Assembly (NCBI GenBank): GCA_035551995.1
Contig: DASZME010000071.1
Location: 1 to 64,000, forward strand
From: RYN-428 sp035551995
GTDB taxonomy: Bacteria; Planctomycetota; Phycisphaerae; Tepidisphaerales; Tepidisphaeraceae
Length of the DNA: 64,000 nucleotides
Direction of reading: 5' to 3'
The notes beneath the pieces are model-generated. The model searched no databases. It was not told where the DNA came from and saw only the letters and a program-made list of their open reading frames with translations. Shown piece after piece: positions 60,112 through 64,000 of the stretch. Numbering within the stretch: position 1 is the stretch's first letter; every line of letters starts with the position of its first letter. Both the position numbers and the translations under genes were made by a program.

Positions 60112-62010
60112 ATGTGCGGAATCGCCGGCATTATTACTTTACGCCAGGAAATGGCACGCCGCGCGCTGCCGGCGATGGTGGCGTGTCAGAAACACCGCGG
60201 ACCAGACGATTCGGGCGAAATATATCTGCCGTTCGGCGAGCGTTTTCTGGGGCTGGGCCATCGGCGTTTATCCATTCTCGATCTGACGGCGGCGGGGCAT
60301 CAGCCGATGACCCATCCGATCACCGGAGATCGGATTATCTTCAACGGCGAAATCTACAATTTTTTGGATTTGCGAAAAGAACTGGAAGAACTCGGGGAAA
60401 AATTCGTCGGCCACTGCGATACGGAAGTGATGCTGCACGCCCTGGCCCGGTGGGGACCGGAGGCGATTCGAAAATTCGCCGGCATGTACGCGTTTGCGTT
60501 TTATGACGTAAAGCGAGATCGGCTGATTCTCGGCCGCGATCCGCTTGGAATCAAGCCGCTTTACGTCGCCGAAGTTGACGGCGTCTTTTTGTTCGCGAGC
60601 GAGTTGCGCTCGATTCTGGCCTCGGATCTTGTCCCGCGAAAACTGGATCGGCAGGCGGTGGCCGGCATGCTCGCGTACGGCGCCGTGCAGGAGCCTTCCA
60701 CAATCGTCCAGCGCGTGCGGATGTTTCCGGCGGGTCATTACCAGGTCTACGACGCCAAGACATCGCGCGGAGCCGAGCCGGCGCCGTTTTGGGATTTCCC
60801 ACGCCCGCGCGCGGGAATGACGCAGATGGATGCAGTGGAGTCGGTACGAGAGACGCTGGATCTGGCGGTTCGCGATCATTTGGTCGCCGACGTTCCGGTG
60901 GGAGTGTTTCTTTCGTCGGGATTGGACAGCACGATCATCGCCGGCCTTGCGGCGCGTCACACGCGCCGGCTTCGCAGTTTCACCGTCAGCTTTGCCGACG
61001 CCCCGGACATGAGCGAACGCGCGCTGGCCGACGAAACGGCACGCCTCTTTGGCCTCGAGCAGACGAACATCGACATCAGCGCCGCCGACGCCCAGTCCGC
61101 CGCCGTCGCGTGGCTTGGCGCCCTTGATCAACCGTCGATCGACGGATTAAACGTCTATGTCATTTCCAAGGCCGTGCGCGGGCAGGGGATTGCCGTCGCC
61201 CTGTCCGGCCAGGGCGGCGATGAACTTTTCGGCGGATATCCGAGCTTTTCCGATGTGCCAAGAATTCGACGGCTGCTGTCGCGAATGAAATGGATGGCGC
61301 CAGGCGTTCGCGCGGGAATGATGTCGATTGCCTCAGCCGGCAAGAGCCGCACGACGCGCCAAAAGCTTGCCGATATGTCGCGCACCGACGGCGGCGTTCT
61401 GGCCCTGGCCCTGCAGCGCCGTCGGGCGATGACCGACGATCAGCTTGCCGCTCTTGGTCTTCGCGCGGCCGACCTGGGGCTTGACCAAGGTTTTCACCTG
61501 TTCGACGCGACGGCCGATATTCAAACGAACGGCGCCGACGCCATCGCGGAGATTTCTCAAATCGAATCACGTTTCTACCAAGGAAACATGCTTCTGCGTG
61601 ATTCCGACGTCAACGGCATGGCCCACAGTCTGGAAATCCGCGTGCCGATTCTCGACCAGCGCGTCGCCGAGCTTGCTTATGGCATTCCCGGTTCAATCCG
61701 TCTGCCGAAAGGAAAAGCCGACAAGCATCTTTTGCGCACGGCTTTCCCCGACTTGCTGCGGCCGCAGCTTTTATCGCAAGGCAAACGCGGCTTCTCGCTC
61801 CCCATCCGCCGTTGGATGCTCGGCCCCCTGCGCGAGTTGTGCGAGCAAGGTCTGGCCCATTTGAAAAGCCAGGGTTTGCTCAAGCCGGAAGGAATTGACG
61901 CCGTCTGGCACGCATTTTTGCGTGAGCCGGAGACACCGATCTGGTCGCGGGCGTTTGCGTTGTGCGTGTTGGGATTGCATGCGAAGAAGTTGGGATTGAC
62001 GGTGTCGTAA
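60112..62010 (+). CDS. asnB: Asparagine synthase (glutamine-hydrolysing) or AsnB-like amidotransferase
   Basis: A 632-residue class II amidotransferase. The true start is the ATG at 60112, because the Cys directly after Met (MCGIAGIITL) is the glutaminase nucleophile; the longer frame lies over the divergent gene. The N-terminal glutaminase domain contains HRGPDDSG and GHRRLSILDLTAAGHQPM. The synthase domain has the PP-loop FLSSGLDSTIIAGLAARH and SGQGGDELFGGYPSF, and closes with IRLPKGKADKHLLR. In polysaccharide clusters such proteins often amidate a uronic acid or amino sugar rather than making free asparagine. Its position beside a flippase and glycosyltransferases makes that role plausible. 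No Shine-Dalgarno sequence precedes it. Confidence 0.9.
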   Translation: MCGIAGIITLRQEMARRALPAMVACQKHRGPDDSGEIYLPFGERFLGLGHRRLSILDLTAAGHQPMTHPITGDRIIFNGEIYNFLDLRKELEELGEKFVGHCDTEVMLHALARWGPEAIRKFAGMYAFAFYDVKRDRLILGRDPLGIKPLYVAEVDGVFLFASELRSILASDLVPRKLDRQAVAGMLAYGAVQEPSTIVQRVRMFPAGHYQVYDAKTSRGAEPAPFWDFPRPRAGMTQMDAVESVRETLDLAVRDHLVADVPVGVFLSSGLDSTIIAGLAARHTRRLRSFTVSFADAPDMSERALADETARLFGLEQTNIDISAADAQSAAVAWLGALDQPSIDGLNVYVISKAVRGQGIAVALSGQGGDELFGGYPSFSDVPRIRRLLSRMKWMAPGVRAGMMSIASAGKSRTTRQKLADMSRTDGGVLALALQRRRAMTDDQLAALGLRAADLGLDQGFHLFDATADIQTNGADAIAEISQIESRFYQGNMLLRDSDVNGMAHSLEIRVPILDQRVAELAYGIPGSIRLPKGKADKHLLRTAFPDLLRPQLLSQGKRGFSLPIRRWMLGPLRELCEQGLAHLKSQGLLKPEGIDAVWHAFLREPETPIWSRAFALCVLGLHAKKLGLTVS

Positions 62011-62249
62011 GGCGCCATGGAGGGCGAGGCGCGAGAATGGTTCCACGAAATTCTGCCGAATGACCATCTTTTAGAACAAGAAACGTATCTCACCCTGATA
62101 AATAATCCCGACTGAAGATTTACGCGGCATAACCTCAAGAACGGCTGCGAAGATTTCCACGACATCGTAGTATAAAGTGACGAACGGCCAGCGGATGGTA
62201 TTTTGGCGTGAGTTCAACCGTCTGGCGATTTTCTTGTCGAGCTGACCCT

Positions 62250-63533
62250 ATGCAACGTTTATTCTCCACTGTCATCGTCGCGGCGATTGTCTTCTGCTCC
62301 TTCGCCCATGCCGAGGAAAACTGGCCTCAGTTCCGCGGTCCTACCGGCCAGGGAGTTTCCGACGCCAAGAATCTTCCGCTTCACTTCAGCGATACGCAAA
62401 ACGTGAAGTGGAAGACCGCCATTCACGGCAAGGCGTGGTCGTCGCCGGTGATTTGGAAAGATCAGATTTGGCTCAGCGCCGCGACCGCCGACGGCCATGA
62501 GCTGTCGGCGGTCTGCGTCGATAAAAACACCGGAAAAATACTGATCGATCAAGTATTGTTCCACATCGAGACGCCGCAGTTTTGTATCGCGTTCAATAGT
62601 TATGGATCGCCGACGCCGTGCATCGAGGAAGGGAGGGTTTATATCACGTTTGGGTCGGCGGGCACCGCATGCCTCGACACTAAAAATGGCGGGGTTCTCT
62701 GGCGGCGGACCGATTTCGTCTGCAACCATTTCCGCGGCCCCGGATCATCGCCATTGCTGTGGGATGGACTGCTCATCATGAATTTCGACGGCAGCGATTT
62801 TCAGTTCATCGTGGCCCTCGATAAAACCACCGGGAAAACCGTCTGGAAAACCCCGCGGTCCATCGACTACAAAGATCTTGGCGCCGACGGAAAACCACGC
62901 GGCGAAGGCGATTTCCGCAAGGCGTTTTCCACGCCTCGCCTGATGCCGTTTGAGGGCAAGCCGACAATCATCAGCATCGGCTCGCATGCCTCGTATTGTT
63001 ATGACGCCTTCAACGGCAAGGAAATCTGGCGCACCGAATATCGCGACGGCCATTCCGGTTCCCTCACCCCCGTCGTCGGCGATGGACTGGTCTACATCGG
63101 CACCGGCGCCGGCGCCACCGAACTCTGGGCGATCAAGCCGGGCGGGCATGGCGTCGTCAATGACACGAACGTGGTCTGGAAAGTGAAGAAAAAGGTCCCC
63201 ACGCGGCCTTCGCCTGTCCTGGTGGACGGGCTGCTCTATATGACCAACGACGCCGGGATCGTGAGTTGCGTTGACGCCAAGAGCGGGGATGAAATCTGGC
63301 ACGGCCGCATCGACGGAAAATATTCGGCTTCGCCGCTGTACGGCGGCGGTCGCATTTATTTTTTCAGCGAGGACGGGAAAGTCGCGGTTTTGGCGGCGGG
63401 TCGAGAATTTAAGCAACTTGCGGAAAATACGCTGGACGCGGGGATCATGGGATGTGCCGCGGTCAGCGGGAATGCGTTGTATATCCGAACGAAAACGAGC
63501 CTGTATCGCATCGAGGATGCGGGTCAACATTAG
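62250..63533 (+). CDS. Exported PQQ-like beta-propeller protein
   Basis: A 427-residue secreted propeller. The ATG at 62250 gives a Sec signal (MQRLFSTVIVAAIVFCSFAH, cleavage near AHA). The mature protein opens with ENWPQFRGPTGQGVSDA, the entry motif of many planctomycete and verrucomicrobial PQQ-repeat proteins. PQQ-like blades follow: KWKTAIHGKAWSSPVIWKDQ, ACLDTKNGGVLWRR, VALDKTTGKTVWKTPR, YDAFNGKEIWRTEYR, CVDAKSGDEIWHGR and AVLAAGREFKQLAENTLD. No PQQ-binding catalytic residues (as in methanol dehydrogenase) are evident, so it resembles BamB-like scaffolds rather than a quinoprotein enzyme. It follows asnB by 239 bp in which I see no other gene. Confidence 0.85.
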   Translation: MQRLFSTVIVAAIVFCSFAHAEENWPQFRGPTGQGVSDAKNLPLHFSDTQNVKWKTAIHGKAWSSPVIWKDQIWLSAATADGHELSAVCVDKNTGKILIDQVLFHIETPQFCIAFNSYGSPTPCIEEGRVYITFGSAGTACLDTKNGGVLWRRTDFVCNHFRGPGSSPLLWDGLLIMNFDGSDFQFIVALDKTTGKTVWKTPRSIDYKDLGADGKPRGEGDFRKAFSTPRLMPFEGKPTIISIGSHASYCYDAFNGKEIWRTEYRDGHSGSLTPVVGDGLVYIGTGAGATELWAIKPGGHGVVNDTNVVWKVKKKVPTRPSPVLVDGLLYMTNDAGIVSCVDAKSGDEIWHGRIDGKYSASPLYGGGRIYFFSEDGKVAVLAAGREFKQLAENTLDAGIMGCAAVSGNALYIRTKTSLYRIEDAGQH

Positions 63534-63644
63534 TTTTGTTTGACGGACGTTAGGTGGAGCGGGAGAACTGGTCACCGGAGTTGCCCAGTCCGGCAGTCGG
63601 GGATAACGGCGCCTTTATCATCGCGCCCTGGACGTGCGGAAATT

Positions 63645-64000
63645 ATGAAAGCCATTCAACTAAAAGAGCCGGGACATTTCGCGCGGATTGATGTCGCCGA
63701 GCCGTCGGCGCCCGCCGCCGGGCAGGCGCTGGTGCGCGTTCATCGCGTCGGAATTTGCGGGACCGACATTAGCGGGTTCCTCGGCAAAATGCCTTTTTTC
63801 AGCTATCCCCGAATTCCCGGCCACGAATTGGGCGTCGAAGTGCTTGCCGTCGGATCAGGCGTAACGAATGTCAAACCCGGCGATCGCTGTTCGGTCGAAC
63901 CGTACATGAACTGCGGCGATTGTCACGCCTGCCGAAAGGGCGCCAGCAATTGTTGCGCGAATCTGAAGGTCCTTGGCGTCATGACCGACGGCGGGCTCTG
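63645..64000 (+). CDS. Zinc-dependent alcohol dehydrogenase, 3' end outside window
   Basis: The N-terminal 118 residues of a medium-chain zinc-dependent dehydrogenase; the frame is open to the window edge. The catalytic zinc ligands are visible in VGICGTDISG (Cys) and PGHELGVEVLAVGSG (His, Glu). The structural-zinc loop is CGDCHACRKGASNCC, with four cysteines in the standard spacing. The ATG (MKAIQLKEPGHFARIDVAEP) follows the PQQ-like gene by ~110 bp. The subgroup (threonine, sorbitol, L-galactonate type) cannot be decided without the C-terminal cofactor domain. Confidence 0.9.
   Translation, partial: MKAIQLKEPGHFARIDVAEPSAPAAGQALVRVHRVGICGTDISGFLGKMPFFSYPRIPGHELGVEVLAVGSGVTNVKPGDRCSVEPYMNCGDCHACRKGASNCCANLKVLGVMTDGGL

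Overview
The window is about 64 kb of GC-rich bacterial chromosome. It most likely comes from a member of the Planctomycetota, plausibly a Phycisphaerae/Tepidisphaerales-type soil organism. The best evidence is the N-terminal signature LExRxLLS on three secreted proteins (genes at 15361, 17952 and 35768), a hallmark of that phylum. Very large repeat-built extracellular proteins and Tat- or Sec-exported TIM-barrel isomerases fit the same picture. No rRNA or tRNA gene was seen, so the class-level placement is an inference. No phage, integrase, IS element or CRISPR array was found.

Layout. 1-6.6 kb: an acyl-CoA dehydrogenase (5' end outside the window), the 2-oxoacid dehydrogenase subunits E1-alpha, E1-beta and E2, and a metallo-beta-lactamase-fold hydrolase, all on the + strand. 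6.8-13.8 kb: scattered single genes, including a degenerate EAL protein, a small lipoprotein, a PLD-type nuclease-like protein, an RluA pseudouridine synthase and a GT4 glycosyltransferase. 13.8-15.3 kb: recA behind a leader that can fold into a pseudoknot, closed by a bidirectional terminator. 15.4-20.4 kb: two tandem paralogous secreted beta-helix proteins with CBM6-like tails. 20.8-26.8 kb: a secreted TIM-barrel protein and housekeeping genes (transketolase, prephenate dehydrogenase, accA). 27-46.6 kb: a 2782-residue cyclic beta-1,2-glucan synthase (NdvB type), a 1773-residue protein with 17 tandem 76-residue repeats, a beta-propeller/phosphoesterase and an MGH1-like glycosidase. 46.7-49.8 kb: a four-gene bufferin/HvfABCD-type RiPP metallophore cluster (Cys-rich precursor, MNIO/DUF692 enzyme, DUF2063 partner, DoxX). 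50-54.2 kb: a Tat-exported TIM barrel, OsmC, a small hypothetical protein, an EcsC-like protein and a PD40-type propeller. 54.3-62 kb: a surface-polysaccharide cluster (flippase, methyltransferase, three glycosyltransferases, asparagine synthase). 62.2-64 kb: a PQQ-type propeller protein and the start of a zinc alcohol dehydrogenase.

Four signals are not explained by ordinary genes. (1) A compact H1/H2/pseudoknot candidate RNA lies in the recA leader. (2) A dispersed palindromic element (core TTTAGCGGCCCCGCTTGCGG, then GGC) occurs in at least eight intergenic copies, one pair inverted. (3) Seven-base-period short tandem repeats of two families sit at or next to stop codons in all six places where they occur; in one case the repeat has been read into the C-terminus of the acyl-CoA dehydrogenase. 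(4) The metallophore cluster has a precursor whose six cysteines are almost perfectly regularly spaced.
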